Shown: in pieces, positions 49,656 to 59,109 of the stretch
Position numbering within the stretch: the stretch's first letter is position 1
Layout: each line of letters starts with the position of its first letter
Source: Janthinobacterium rivuli
Lineage (GTDB): Bacteria; Pseudomonadota; Gammaproteobacteria; Burkholderiales; Burkholderiaceae_D
Reading direction: 5' to 3'
Length of the DNA stretch: 64,000 nt
Assembly: GCF_009208735.1 (NCBI RefSeq)
Contig: NZ_WFLJ01000001.1
Location: forward strand, 124,001 to 188,000
Made by a program: the position numbers and the translations under genes
Notes under the pieces: model-generated
The model's input: the letters and a program-made list of their open reading frames with translations, nothing else
Databases searched by the model: none
Told to the model about the DNA's origin: nothing

Positions 49656-52298
49656 TTATCGGATCGTGTACTTGAACTGTCCCTGCTTGCTCGCGCTGAC
49701 GCGTATCGACGCGACCGGCTCGCCGTCCGCCATGCGCGCCAGCACCGCTTCGGCGATCGCCGGCAGCAGGCTGCCGTTGAGGATCTGGTCGACATTGCGC
49801 GCGCCCGAATCGACCTCGGTGCAGCGCGCCAGCACGGCGTCGACCAGGCCCGCGTCATGGCTGAATTGCGCCTGGTGGTTGCGCGCGATGCGCTGCCCGA
49901 TGCGCGCCAGCTTCAGCGCGATGATCTCGGCCAGCACCGCGTCGTTCAGGGGGTAGAAGGGCAGCACCTTCAGGCGCCCGAGCAGGGCTGGCTTGAAATG
50001 CGCCACCAGTTGCGGGCGCACCAGTTCTTCCAGCGCGGCCGGTGTGGGCAAGTCTTGCGCCGCCCGGTTCAGGCAAGCGGCCATCATGGCGCCCGAACCC
50101 AGGTTCGAGGTGGCGATGATGATGGTGTTGCGAAAATCGACCTCGCGCCCTTCCGCATCATCGAGGACGCCCTTGTCGAACACCTGGAAAAACAGTTCCA
50201 GCACGTCGGGATGGGCTTTTTCCGCCTCGTCGAGCAGCACCACGCTATAGGGCTGGCGCCGCACGGCTTCCGTCAGCACGCCGCCCTCGCCATAGCCGAC
50301 ATAGCCGGGTGGCGAGCCTTTCAGGCCGGCCACGCTGTGCGCCTCCTGGTATTCGCTCATGTTGATGCTAATGAGCTTGCGTTCGCCGCCATACAGCAGG
50401 TCGGCCAGCGCCAGCGCCGTTTCCGTCTTGCCCGTGCCGGACGGTCCCGTGAACAGGAACACGGCTTGCGGCTTGTTCGGGTCGTCCAGGCTGGCGCGCG
50501 CCGTGCGCACGCGCTGCGCCACCGCCTCGATGACGTGGTCCTGTCCCAGCACCCGTTCGCGCAGCGCCCCATCGAGGGTCAGCACCGTGCGGATCTCGTC
50601 CTTGAGCATCTTTCCCAGCGGGATGCCGGTCCAGCCGGCGACGATGCCGGCCACCACCTGGGCATCGACTTCCAGCGGCGACAGCGGCGCCTCGCCCTGC
50701 AGGGCCGCCAGTTCTTCCTTCAGCGCCAGCAGGCGCGCCGCGCCGACTTCGCCCGGCCGCTCGCCGCGCAGCTGCGCGCGCAAGTCGCCGATCTGCATCA
50801 CCAGCGCCTTTTCACGCTCCCAGCGCTGCGCCAGCGCCGCGATCAGCGCCTGCCCTTCCTCATGCTCGCGTCGCAGCTGCGCCAGGCGCGCGGCGCCGGC
50901 CTTGCCGGGCGCGTCGCCGTCACCTGCCTCGCGCATCAGGGCGGCGATTTCCGTGCCGGTGCGTTCCTGGCGCCGGTGCGCGTTTTCCAGCTGCGCCGGC
51001 GTGGCGCGCTGGCCCAGCGCCACCTTGGCGCACGCCGTATCGAGCACGCTGATGGCCTTGTCGGGCAGCTGGCGCCCGCTGATGTAGCGGTGCGACAGGC
51101 GCACCGCCTCGACGATGGCGGCATCGCGCACGCGGATGCCGAAATGGCGCTCCATCAGCGGCGCCATGGCGCGCAGCATGGCGCAGGCGATGTCTTCGCT
51201 CGGTTCCTCCACCTTCACCACCTGGAAACGCCGCGCCAGCGCCGCATCCTTTTCAAAATATTTCTTGTACTCGCTCCAGGTGGTGGCGGCGATGGTGCGC
51301 AGGGCGCCGCGCGCCAGCGCCGGTTTCAGCAGATTGGCCGCATCGTTCTGCCCCGCCTGGCCACCGGCGCCGATCATCGTGTGCGCCTCGTCGATGAAGA
51401 GGATGATCGGGTGCGGGCTTTTCGTCACCTCGTCGATGACGTTCTTCAAGCGGCTTTCGAATTCTCCCTTCACGCTGGCGCCGGCCTGCAGCAAGCCCAT
51501 GTCGAGCGCGTGGATGCGCGCGCCCTGCAGAACCTCGGGCACGTCGCCGGCGGCGATGCGCAAGGCCAGGCCTTCCACCACGGCCGTCTTGCCCACGCCC
51601 GCCTCGCCCGTGAGAATCGGATTGTTCTGGCGCCGGCGCAGCAGGATGTCGACGGCCTGACGTATCTCGGCCTCGCGGCCGATCACGGGATCGAGCTTGC
51701 CGTCGCGCGCCAGCTGCGTCAGGTCGGTGGTGAACTGGTCCAGCGCCGGGGTCTTGCTGGCCAGACTAACAACAGGATCGTCGCCGGTGTCGGAAAGCCG
51801 CGGCACCGCCGCGCTTTCCTCCTCGCCGGAGCCGGCCGTCAGCTTGTCCGGATGGTGCTTCAATTGCTCCACGCTGAAGCGGGCGAACAGCTTCGAGCCG
51901 CGGTAGGCCAGCTGCGACAGTTCCGGCTCCGTCAGCAGCGCCAATAGCAGATGGCGGCTGCGGATGGGCCCCGGCTGCGCCGTGTCCAGCGAGGCGATCA
52001 GCCAGGCGTGTTCGAACAGCAGCGGCAAGTGGGGCGAAAACACGGGCGTGCGCGCGCTGCCCGTGCGAAAGCCGCCGATCTCGCGCCGCAGGTCCGCCTC
52101 CAGCGCCGTCAGGCTGATTTCGCTGCGCCGCGCGATGGTGACGAAATCGCTGCTCTCCTGCTCCAGCAGGGCCAGGAACAGGTGTTCGATATCGACTTCG
52201 TACTGGCCCAGACCCACGCAGATGCCGGCGGCGCGGGTGGCGGCCGTGCGCGCCGTGTCATTCAGTTTGGCGATCAGTGTCTTGAGGTTGTTGCTCAT
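49656..52298 (-). CDS. tssH: T6SS sheath disassembly ATPase ClpV
   Basis: The 880-residue AAA+ protein removes contracted sheath. It has an N-terminal Clp repeat domain (1-145). AAA-1 carries Walker A GEAGVGKT (231-238) and Walker B ILFIDEA (about 299). A short middle coil spans about 440-540. AAA-2 carries Walker A GPSGTGKT (618-625) and LLDEAEKAHPDV. The sequence diverges from ClpB in the N domain, as expected for ClpV. It overlaps tssE by 4 nt. Confidence 0.96.
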   Translation of the reverse strand: MSNNLKTLIAKLNDTARTAATRAAGICVGLGQYEVDIEHLFLALLEQESSDFVTIARRSEISLTALEADLRREIGGFRTGSARTPVFSPHLPLLFEHAWLIASLDTAQPGPIRSRHLLLALLTEPELSQLAYRGSKLFARFSVEQLKHHPDKLTAGSGEEESAAVPRLSDTGDDPVVSLASKTPALDQFTTDLTQLARDGKLDPVIGREAEIRQAVDILLRRRQNNPILTGEAGVGKTAVVEGLALRIAAGDVPEVLQGARIHALDMGLLQAGASVKGEFESRLKNVIDEVTKSPHPIILFIDEAHTMIGAGGQAGQNDAANLLKPALARGALRTIAATTWSEYKKYFEKDAALARRFQVVKVEEPSEDIACAMLRAMAPLMERHFGIRVRDAAIVEAVRLSHRYISGRQLPDKAISVLDTACAKVALGQRATPAQLENAHRRQERTGTEIAALMREAGDGDAPGKAGAARLAQLRREHEEGQALIAALAQRWEREKALVMQIGDLRAQLRGERPGEVGAARLLALKEELAALQGEAPLSPLEVDAQVVAGIVAGWTGIPLGKMLKDEIRTVLTLDGALRERVLGQDHVIEAVAQRVRTARASLDDPNKPQAVFLFTGPSGTGKTETALALADLLYGGERKLISINMSEYQEAHSVAGLKGSPPGYVGYGEGGVLTEAVRRQPYSVVLLDEAEKAHPDVLELFFQVFDKGVLDDAEGREVDFRNTIIIATSNLGSGAMMAACLNRAAQDLPTPAALEELVRPQLVAHFKPALLGRLKVLPFYPLNDAVLAEIIALKLARIGQRIARNHQAQFSHDAGLVDAVLARCTEVDSGARNVDQILNGSLLPAIAEAVLARMADGEPVASIRVSASKQGQFKYTIR

Positions 52299-52768
52299 GC
52301 GGCGGCTCCCTTGCGGTTGATCGAATAGCGCAGCGACGATGGCTGCAGCACGGCGTCGAAATTGACCGTCTCGCCGCCGGACTTCACTGCCAGGGTGCCG
52401 CTGATGACGAAGCCGACGCGGTTGATGCTGCCCGCCTCACGCTCCAGGCGGGCGCGCACATTGCGCAGGCGCGGTTCGTGGCGTTCGATGGCGGCCTTCA
52501 GCGCGGCGCAGATGCGGGCGCGGTCATCGCTGCTGGACAAACACATGCCGGCGAAATCGATCAGGCCATAGTTGACGATGGAAGCCGTGCATTCCGGATA
52601 GGCGTCGAGCGCGCCCGGCGGCAGGGCCACGCGCGTGTTGAGCAGCTCTTCCAGGTCGCGCGCCACCGCATCCTTCAATTGTTCCAGCGACAGGCGTGCC
52701 GCCACGCCGCCCGCCGCACCGCCGTCGCCCATCAGGCGGTCGAACAGGCCAGGTACATAACTGTCCAT
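52295..52768 (-). CDS. tssE: T6SS baseplate protein TssE
   Basis: The 157-residue gp25-like baseplate subunit: QLKDAVARDLEELLNTR, then ECTASIVNYGLIDFAGMCLSS and AIERHEPRLRNVRARLE are family segments. The start at MDSYVPGLFDRLMG (52768) gives a normal size; the frame extends farther upstream without homology. It ends in an ATGA overlap with tssH. Confidence 0.93.
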   Translation of the reverse strand: MDSYVPGLFDRLMGDGGAAGGVAARLSLEQLKDAVARDLEELLNTRVALPPGALDAYPECTASIVNYGLIDFAGMCLSSSDDRARICAALKAAIERHEPRLRNVRARLEREAGSINRVGFVISGTLAVKSGGETVNFDAVLQPSSLRYSINRKGAAA

Positions 52769-52833
52769 GCGCTCTCCTGAGAGTGAGCGCGCCGCGCGGG
52801 CGGTGGTGGCCGCCGCGCGCCGCGCGCCATGGA

Positions 52834-53325
52834 TCAAGCCACGCGGTTCGCGGCCAGGTCCCAGCCGCCCGAAGTATTGCCGCCGGCGCCGCCCGTCACT
52901 TTTTGCTGCGTGTATTTCCACTTCACTTTCGAAAACTTGAAGCCGACGTGTTCACCGAGGATGTCGCCCTCTTCCACGTTCGGTGTCACGGCACCGATCA
53001 GCACATTTTCGATTTCGATTTCAAAGTACTTGACGCGCTCGCCCTGGCCGTCGGCGCGCATAAATTCGAAGCGCGCCTTGGGGATGGTCTTGCCGGCCGA
53101 GCAGGTCTGCAGCAGCACCGGCGAGGCCAGGTCGGCCAGCTTGGAAATGACGATGTCCTTGTGCTCGCAGCGTTCGGCCGTGTGGCCGCCGCCCGTCGAC
53201 GCGGTGGCCGATTTCGGCTGCTCGACGCTCCAGCTGACCGATTTGCACTCGATCCAGTCTTTGTGCTTGTCATCGGTGGACTCGCCCTTGATGCCGTCTA
53301 TCTGCAGATATACATCGATTGCCAT
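52834..53325 (-). CDS. hcp: T6SS tube protein Hcp
   Basis: A 163-residue Hcp family protein that forms the hexameric inner tube. The start MAIDVYLQIDGIKGES at 53325 is the standard N-terminus. The family segment KDWIECKSVSWSVEQP and VKYFEIEIENVLI are present. There is no C-terminal effector extension. It lies 31 nt after tssC and 65 nt before tssE. Confidence 0.97.
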   Translation of the reverse strand: MAIDVYLQIDGIKGESTDDKHKDWIECKSVSWSVEQPKSATASTGGGHTAERCEHKDIVISKLADLASPVLLQTCSAGKTIPKARFEFMRADGQGERVKYFEIEIENVLIGAVTPNVEEGDILGEHVGFKFSKVKWKYTQQKVTGGAGGNTSGGWDLAANRVA

Positions 53326-53356
53326 GGTGTACTCCTGTGGTTGAAAGAGGGATGAA

Positions 53357-54856
53357 TCAGGAATTGGTCGACTTCGGCAACTCCGCGACCAGTCGGAGCG
53401 AAACGGATAATTCATCGAGCTGGAAATGCGGCCGCAGGAACGACACGGCGCGGTACACGCCGGGCCGGCCCGGCACTTCATGCACCTGCACGGACGCTTC
53501 GCGCAGGGGGAACTGCGCCTTCTGTTCCTGGCTGGCGTTATCGTCGAGCAGCACGTACTGCATCAGCCAGCGGTTCAAGAAATCTTCCACGTTGGAGGCG
53601 GCGGCAAAGCTGCCGATCTTGTCGCGCATCATGGCCTTCATGTAATGGGCGATGCGCGAGACGGCGAAGATGTACTGCAGCTGCGACGACAGCACCGCGT
53701 TCGCATTGGCCGCGTCGCTGTTGTACTTGCGGCTTTTCTGCGCCGATTGCGCGCCGAAAAACGCCGCATACGCCGTATTCTTGCAGTGCACCAGCGAGAT
53801 GAAGCCGAGGTCCGACAATTCCTTTTCGCGGCGGTCGGTGATCGCCACTTCGGCCGGACATTTCAGGGCCACATCGCCCTCGTCCGTCTTGAACGTATGC
53901 GTGGGCAGATCGTCCACCAGGCCGCCGCCCTCCACGCCGCGGATGGCGGCGCACCAGCCGTAGTCGGCAAAGGCGCGCGTCAGCTTGCAGCCGAACGCAT
54001 ACGCGGCGTTACACCACAGGTATTTGTGATGGTCGCTGCCGTCGACTTCCTCGACGAAGTTGAAACCTTCGACGGTGGTGCCATCGACGGGGTTGAACGG
54101 CAACCGGCCCAGGAAGCGGGGCAAGGTCAGGCCGACATAGCGCGCATCCTCGGATTCGCGGAAGGCTTTCCATTTCGCGTACTCGATGGTGTCGAACACC
54201 TTGGCCAGGTCGCGCGGCTTGCCCAGGTCGCCGTAGCTTTCCAGTCCAAACAACTCGGGTGCGGCCGAGGCGATGAACGGCGCATGCGCGGCGGCGGCGA
54301 TGTGCGACATCTGCTCGACGAAATACATGTCTTCCGGCTGGCGCGAGATGGCGAAGTCGCCCAGCAACGCGGCGAACGGCGCGCCGCCGAAGGTGCCGAA
54401 TTCCTCTTCATACACCTTCTTGAACATGCTGCTCTGGTCGAACTCCAGCGCGGCCTGGAAATCCTTCACCAGCTCGCGCTTGGTGGCGTTGAACATGCGG
54501 ATCTGCAGGCGCGTGCCGGTATCGGAATTGCCGACCAGGTAGCGCAGCCCCGTCCAGCTTTGCTCGAGCTGCTGGAACGGCGCCGCGTGCATGATTTCGC
54601 TGAGCTGGGCGGAGATCAGGCGGTCGATTTCCGCCACCCGCGCGTCCAGCGTGGCCGACAGGTTGCTGGACATCAGCACCGTGCCGTCGAGCACCTGCGC
54701 GACCAGTTCCGAGATCAGGTCGCGGGCGCGCGCATGTTCGGCGCCGGACTTGGCGACGCGGCTTTGCTCGACGATCTGGTCCAGCAAATCGGTGGCGGCC
54801 GGCGCATCGGGTGCGGATACGGCGAGGGATTCTGGGGCTTCTGCCTGGGCGCTCAT
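53357..54856 (-). CDS. tssC: T6SS sheath large subunit TssC
   Basis: The 499-residue VipB-type sheath protein has QLEQSWTGLRYLVGNSDTGTRL near 95 and GRLPFNPVDGTTVEGFNFVEE near 265. It has RGVEGGGLVDDLPTHTFKTDEG near 310 and ends in the usual beta strand FQLDELSVSLRLVAELP. It starts one base after the tssB stop, and the two assemble together. Confidence 0.97.
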   Translation of the reverse strand: MSAQAEAPESLAVSAPDAPAATDLLDQIVEQSRVAKSGAEHARARDLISELVAQVLDGTVLMSSNLSATLDARVAEIDRLISAQLSEIMHAAPFQQLEQSWTGLRYLVGNSDTGTRLQIRMFNATKRELVKDFQAALEFDQSSMFKKVYEEEFGTFGGAPFAALLGDFAISRQPEDMYFVEQMSHIAAAAHAPFIASAAPELFGLESYGDLGKPRDLAKVFDTIEYAKWKAFRESEDARYVGLTLPRFLGRLPFNPVDGTTVEGFNFVEEVDGSDHHKYLWCNAAYAFGCKLTRAFADYGWCAAIRGVEGGGLVDDLPTHTFKTDEGDVALKCPAEVAITDRREKELSDLGFISLVHCKNTAYAAFFGAQSAQKSRKYNSDAANANAVLSSQLQYIFAVSRIAHYMKAMMRDKIGSFAAASNVEDFLNRWLMQYVLLDDNASQEQKAQFPLREASVQVHEVPGRPGVYRAVSFLRPHFQLDELSVSLRLVAELPKSTNS

Positions 54857-54857
54857 C

Positions 54858-55367
54858 TCAATCCTCCTGCGCTGGGAAATGCGGTTTCAGGGTGGCCAGG
54901 CTGTCCGTGTTGTTCAGCACTTCCGTCAGCAAGTCTTCCAGCTTGTCGTTGCCGGCCAGCTTGTTGCGCAAATCGGCCAGCTTGGTGCGCGCCTCGAGCA
55001 GCTTGCGCAAGGGGTCGACCTGGCGTACCACCGATTCCGGGCGGAAGTCCTCCATCGAACGGAAGTGCAGGTCGACGGCGAACGTGCCGCCCGCCTCGCT
55101 GAGACGGTTCGGCACGGCGAAACGGGCCACCGGTTCCACGCCGGCCAGCACCTCATCGAAGTTGTCGCGGTCGAGGGCGACAAACTTGCGGTCCTTCAGG
55201 CGCTTTTTTCCGCTGTCCGGATTGCCGCCAAAGTCGCCCAGCACGCCGACCACGAAGGGCAGCTCCTTGTTTTCAATCGCGTCGCCAATCTCGACGTCAT
55301 AGGTCATTTGCACGCGCGGCGCGCGTATCTTTTGCAGGCGTTTCTGCACGCTGTCGGACTTGGGCAT
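54858..55367 (-). CDS. tssB: T6SS sheath small subunit TssB
   Basis: The 169-residue VipA-type sheath protein has the signature RLQKIRAPRVQMTYDVEIGDA and PFVVGVLGDFGGNPD. The C-terminal helix that contacts TssC and ClpV follows (about 120-160). Length is typical. It follows the TPR lipoprotein gene by 38 nt. Confidence 0.97.
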   Translation of the reverse strand: MPKSDSVQKRLQKIRAPRVQMTYDVEIGDAIENKELPFVVGVLGDFGGNPDSGKKRLKDRKFVALDRDNFDEVLAGVEPVARFAVPNRLSEAGGTFAVDLHFRSMEDFRPESVVRQVDPLRKLLEARTKLADLRNKLAGNDKLEDLLTEVLNNTDSLATLKPHFPAQED

Positions 55368-55405
55368 GTCGCTTCCTTTACTCAGGGGATGGTGGGAATG
55401 CCGGC

Positions 55406-56002
55406 TTATTTCAGGCCGCTGAACGGATCGGCCGCGCTGCCTGGCGCCGCCGCGCCCTTCGCCGCCGGCGCGCCGGAACCGGACGTGGCGGCGCGCTTGC
55501 CGCCCGCCGACGGGCGCTTGGCCGGCGGCACCAGCACGTCTTCGCCGATGCTCGCGCGCAGCAGCTTGGCCAGGTCCTGCGCTTCCGATCGCAGCGAGCC
55601 ATTCAGATTGTTTTGCCGCGACAGGTCAGCCAGCGCCTTGCCGGACAGGCGCAAGCCGCTGACGGCAACGATGCTGTTGGCGACCTTGTCGTCGGGGTCG
55701 CGCTCCAGCGCTTCGAGCGCATGGCCGATGGCGTCGCCGTACTGGCCGCGGTCGAACTTCATCTGCGCCATTTGCAGCCACGGCGCCTTGTCGGCCGGGT
55801 AGCTGCTGCCGCCGCCCCGAAGCAGAGTCATGGCGCGCTCGTACTGGCCGGCGCGCGCCGCCGCATCGGCATCGCTCATCACTTGCGCCAGGGTCGGCGC
55901 GGCAGGTTTCTTGGGCGCCGACTGGTCCGGCGTGGCGCAGGCGGCCAGCAGCAAGGCGCTGGCGAAGCAGGCAATACGGGGCAACACGGTGGCTGGCTTC
56001 AT
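55406..56002 (-). CDS. T6SS-associated TPR lipoprotein
   Basis: A 198-residue lipoprotein (lipobox LLAAC, Cys about 22) with TPR-like helices between about 40 and 120 (DADAAARAGQYERAMTLL, then MAQMKFDRGQYGDAIGHALEALERDPDD). A low-complexity Ala/Gly/Pro tail follows. It is the first gene of the minus-strand T6SS run. TPR lipoproteins occur in some T6SS clusters but I cannot assign an established Tss or Tag name. Confidence 0.8.
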   Translation of the reverse strand: MKPATVLPRIACFASALLLAACATPDQSAPKKPAAPTLAQVMSDADAAARAGQYERAMTLLRGGGSSYPADKAPWLQMAQMKFDRGQYGDAIGHALEALERDPDDKVANSIVAVSGLRLSGKALADLSRQNNLNGSLRSEAQDLAKLLRASIGEDVLVPPAKRPSAGGKRAATSGSGAPAAKGAAAPGSAADPFSGLK

Positions 56003-56077
56003 CGGGGCATTCCTTCACGTGGAGGACGCTACCGCTGGGAAAGATGGGCGGCGCCTTAGTGGAGGCCATTATTGATC

Positions 56078-56093
56078 GCCAATTTTCTTGCCA
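56078..56093 (-). promoter_or_regulatory. possible sigma-54 promoter for tss minus-strand run
   Basis: On the minus strand TGGCAAGAAAATTGGC (56093-56078) resembles the sigma-54 consensus TGGCACG-N4-TTGCA, but the -12 GC is shifted by one base, so the match is imperfect. It lies about 76 nt before the TPR lipoprotein start. Confidence 0.3.
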
Positions 56094-56159
56094 GATTGAG
56101 ATTAATCAGCAAAGAAGAAGTTCCACATCAGAGCCGCGCGCGGCGACATGAATCCTGAT

Positions 56160-56176
56160 CTGGCGCAGTAATTGCC
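56160..56176 (+). promoter_or_regulatory. possible sigma-54 promoter for tssJKL
   Basis: CTGGCGCAGTAATTGCC (56160-56176) has the GG and GC elements of the -24/-12 sigma-54 consensus at exact spacing: TGGC, then C with A to G, then N4 and TTGC. It lies about 110 nt before the tssJ start. Between it and the minus-strand candidate is the 12-bp palindrome GCCGCGCGCGGC (56133-56144), a possible activator site. Confidence 0.4.
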
Positions 56177-56285
56177 ACGATCGCGGGCGGATTTTGCGCC
56201 AACGCAAACAGGTCGCCCCTGCATGCGCTTAAATGACTGCAACACTTTTATTTCCACCCTTCATCTTGCGAAGATAGTCCAGCCC

Positions 56286-56903
56286 ATGCCATCTGACGCC
56301 CCGCTCCGCCGCCTGGTCCGCGCCACCGCGCTGGCGCTGCTGTTGCTGCAGACGCTGCCGCTGGCCGGCTGTGCGGGCGGCGCCATCGGCACCCTGGCCA
56401 ACGCGGCGCTGCAGATGGCCGGCGTGGCCAAGCCGCCGCCCGAGCTGCCCGACGCGCAAAAGCCGCCGCGCAATGTCAGCATCCGCCTGCATGCGGCGCA
56501 GCGCCTCAACACGGATGCGGCAGGACGGCCGCTGGCGCTGGTGGCGCGCATCTACAAGCTGCGTCAGAGCGCCGCCTTCGAGCAGGCGCCCTACGACAGC
56601 TTCCTCGACGCGCAGCGCGAAAAGGCCGCGCTGGGCGCCGATCTGATGGAAGTGAAGGAAGTGCTGCTGGTGCCGGGCCAGCGCTACGAAATGCAGGAAA
56701 AAGTCAGCAAGGAAGCGTATTTCATCGGCGTCGTGGCCCTGTTCCGCGCACCTGCGGCGCAGCGCTGGCGCGCCATATTTGCCGCCGCCGACGCGGAACG
56801 CGGCGGCATCACCGTCGGCCTGCACGCCTGCGCGCTCAGCGTCAGCGGCGTCGCCGGCATGGACAGCGGCCTGGCGCCGCTGGCGGCCCTGCGCTGCCAG
56901 TGA
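56286..56903 (+). CDS. tssJ: T6SS outer-membrane lipoprotein TssJ
   Basis: The 205-residue lipoprotein has lipobox LAGC (about Cys 28). The TssJ domain holds NVSIRLHAAQRLNTDAAGRPLALVARIYKL and DLMEVKEVLLVPGQRYEMQEKVSKEAYFIGVVALFR. Domain and position support TssJ, which links TssM to the outer membrane. The start at 56286 places a short signal peptide at the N-terminus; the frame is open further upstream without homology. Confidence 0.9.
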   Translation: MPSDAPLRRLVRATALALLLLQTLPLAGCAGGAIGTLANAALQMAGVAKPPPELPDAQKPPRNVSIRLHAAQRLNTDAAGRPLALVARIYKLRQSAAFEQAPYDSFLDAQREKAALGADLMEVKEVLLVPGQRYEMQEKVSKEAYFIGVVALFRAPAAQRWRAIFAAADAERGGITVGLHACALSVSGVAGMDSGLAPLAALRCQ

Positions 56904-56953
56904 TGCAAGCCAATGAAGCAAAGCGACACGCCACACATTCAAGGAGAAACGCA

Positions 56954-58324
56954 ATGGGCATGGCAGCGAAAGTCTTGTGGGGCGAAGGCCTGTTTTTGCG
57001 GCCGCAGCATTTCCAGCGCCAGGATCAGTATCACGAAGCGCGCCTGCATCACACGGCCAGCGCGCTGCATCCCTACCTGTGGGGCGTGGCGCACATGGAG
57101 TGGGATCTGGCGGCGCTGAAGACGGGCACCCTGCGCCTGCAGGCCCTGTCGGCGATCTTCCGCGATGGCGAAGTTTTCGAAGCGCTGGGCGACGGCGCGC
57201 CCGGCAGCGATAGTCTGCCCCCGCCGGTGGACCTGGAAGCGCTGCCGCCGGCGGTGCAGGAAGTGACGTACTACGCGGCCCTGCCCATCCTCAACGGCGA
57301 CGGCATGAATTACACGGCGCAGACGTCAACGGCGGGCACGCCGGCGGCCACGCGCTTCGCGCACGCCATGCGCGCCACGCCCGACCTGTTTACGGAGTCC
57401 GCCGTGGCCGACGTGGCCTACCTGAAGAAGACCGTGCGCCTGATTCCCGACAGTGAGGCGCGCGGCTCCTATGACTGCCTGCCGCTGATTGCACTGCGGC
57501 GCACGGTATCGGGCGGCTTCGAGCCCGTGCCCTCGTTCATGGCGCCCAGCCTGGCGATCGCCGGCGCGCCGCGCCTGCAGGGCGTGCTGGAGCACCTGCT
57601 CGACGCCTTGCAGGCGAAGGTGAGCGCGCTGCACGGCCACCACCGCGAACCGAGCCGCAACGTGATCGAATTCCGCTCGGGCGACGTGTCCTCGTTCTGG
57701 CTGCTGCACACGGTCAGCACGGCCGCCGCCGCGCTGATGCACTACGTGCGCCACCCGGCCCTGCATCCGGAACGCCTGTACGAGGCGCTGCTGGGCCTGG
57801 CGGGCGGCCTGCTCAGCTACTCCAAACATTACACGCTGGCCAGCCTGCCCGCCTACGACCACGCGCAGCCGGGCGCCTGCTTCGACGCCATCGACGCGAT
57901 CATCCGCGAACTGCTCGACACCGTCATCTCGTCGAAATATTTTTCCATCGCCCTGCTGGAAGACCAGCCGTCGTACTACCTCGGCAAGCTCGATTCGGGC
58001 AAGATCGACCAGCACACCACTTTATACCTGGCGATTCGCGCCGCCATGCCGGCCATCGAACTGGTCGATGTGGTGCCGCTGCGCGTGAAAGTGGGCGCGC
58101 CCGACGACGTGGAAAAATGCGTGCTCACGGCCATGCCCGGCCTCAAATTGTCGCATGCGCCGCAAGTGCCGGCGGCCATTCCCGTGCGGCCCGACACCTA
58201 TTATTTTGCGATTGAAAACCGCGGCGCGCTGTACGAACAGATGCTCAAAGCGCAGTCGATTTCCGTGTATGTGCCGGCCGGCATACGCGACCTGCAGCTG
58301 GAACTGATCGCGGTGACGGCATGA
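56954..58324 (+). CDS. tssK: T6SS baseplate protein TssK
   Basis: The 456-residue baseplate protein begins MGMAAKVLWGEGLFLRPQHFQ, the family signature, after an AAGGAG Shine-Dalgarno site. It also has the segment DYPLR-like QAALSALHGHH and a conserved C-terminus with YFAIENRGALYEQMLKAQSISVYVPA. It connects baseplate and membrane complex. Its stop overlaps the tssL start by 4 nt. Confidence 0.95.
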   Translation: MGMAAKVLWGEGLFLRPQHFQRQDQYHEARLHHTASALHPYLWGVAHMEWDLAALKTGTLRLQALSAIFRDGEVFEALGDGAPGSDSLPPPVDLEALPPAVQEVTYYAALPILNGDGMNYTAQTSTAGTPAATRFAHAMRATPDLFTESAVADVAYLKKTVRLIPDSEARGSYDCLPLIALRRTVSGGFEPVPSFMAPSLAIAGAPRLQGVLEHLLDALQAKVSALHGHHREPSRNVIEFRSGDVSSFWLLHTVSTAAAALMHYVRHPALHPERLYEALLGLAGGLLSYSKHYTLASLPAYDHAQPGACFDAIDAIIRELLDTVISSKYFSIALLEDQPSYYLGKLDSGKIDQHTTLYLAIRAAMPAIELVDVVPLRVKVGAPDDVEKCVLTAMPGLKLSHAPQVPAAIPVRPDTYYFAIENRGALYEQMLKAQSISVYVPAGIRDLQLELIAVTA

Positions 58325-59106
58325 GCCAGCTCATCGAACGGCGCGCTGCGCCCTCCCTGCTGGGTCCCCGCGGCGCATCCCCGGCAGGCGGCAGCCGGCA
58401 TGCCGGCAGCGCCCTGCTGGACCTGATGCACGAAGGCTTTTACATGCTGTTCATGCTGAAGCACGGTTCGGCGCCCGGCGACGAGCAAAGTTTCATGGAC
58501 CGCATCACGGCCTTCCTCGACGACTTCGAACGCGAGGCGAAAAAGATCCGCGCCGATGGCGACGATATCGAGGCGGCCAAGTACGCGTTTTGCGCGGCCG
58601 TCGATGAAATCATCCTGGCCTCGCCCTTCACCCTGCGCAAGCAGTGGGAGCGGCGCCCGCTGCAACTGCTGATCTTTGGCGACCAGCTGGCCGGCGAACA
58701 TTTTTTCGACCGCCTCGACGCCTTGCGCGGCAAGGGCGCCATGCGCGTGCAGGCGCTGCAAGTCTTCCACATGTGCCTGTTGCTGGGATTCCAGGGCAAG
58801 TATGCGATCGACGGCGGCGAAAAACTCAGCTACCTGACGGCGCGCCTGGGCGACGAGATCGCCCACATCAAGGGCAAGAGCCGCGGCTTCGCGCCGCGCG
58901 CGGAACGCCCCGACCAGGTAGTCAACAAACGCGGCAGCGACGTGCCGCTATGGGCCCTGTCGAGCTTTTTCGCCCTGCTGGCCATCTGCGCCTACCTGGG
59001 CCTGAAAACGCATCTGACGCGCGGCACGCAAACCACCCTGGCCGCGTATGCGGACCTGGTCAAGCTGGCGCCGCGGCCAGCGCACCTGACCATCACCCTG
59101 CCCTGA
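58321..59106 (+). CDS. tssL: T6SS membrane-complex protein TssL (short form)
   Basis: The 261-residue inner-membrane protein has the DotU/TssL cytoplasmic domain (LLDLMHEGFYMLFMLKHG to LLGFQGKYAI, about 35-165). One transmembrane helix lies near 210-228. It ends about 30 residues later and has no peptidoglycan-binding OmpA domain. That function may be supplied by the separate OmpA-type gene just downstream. Last of the plus-strand tssJ-tssK-tssL unit. Confidence 0.93.
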   Translation: MSQLIERRAAPSLLGPRGASPAGGSRHAGSALLDLMHEGFYMLFMLKHGSAPGDEQSFMDRITAFLDDFEREAKKIRADGDDIEAAKYAFCAAVDEIILASPFTLRKQWERRPLQLLIFGDQLAGEHFFDRLDALRGKGAMRVQALQVFHMCLLLGFQGKYAIDGGEKLSYLTARLGDEIAHIKGKSRGFAPRAERPDQVVNKRGSDVPLWALSSFFALLAICAYLGLKTHLTRGTQTTLAAYADLVKLAPRPAHLTITLP

Positions 59107-59109
59107 ACA

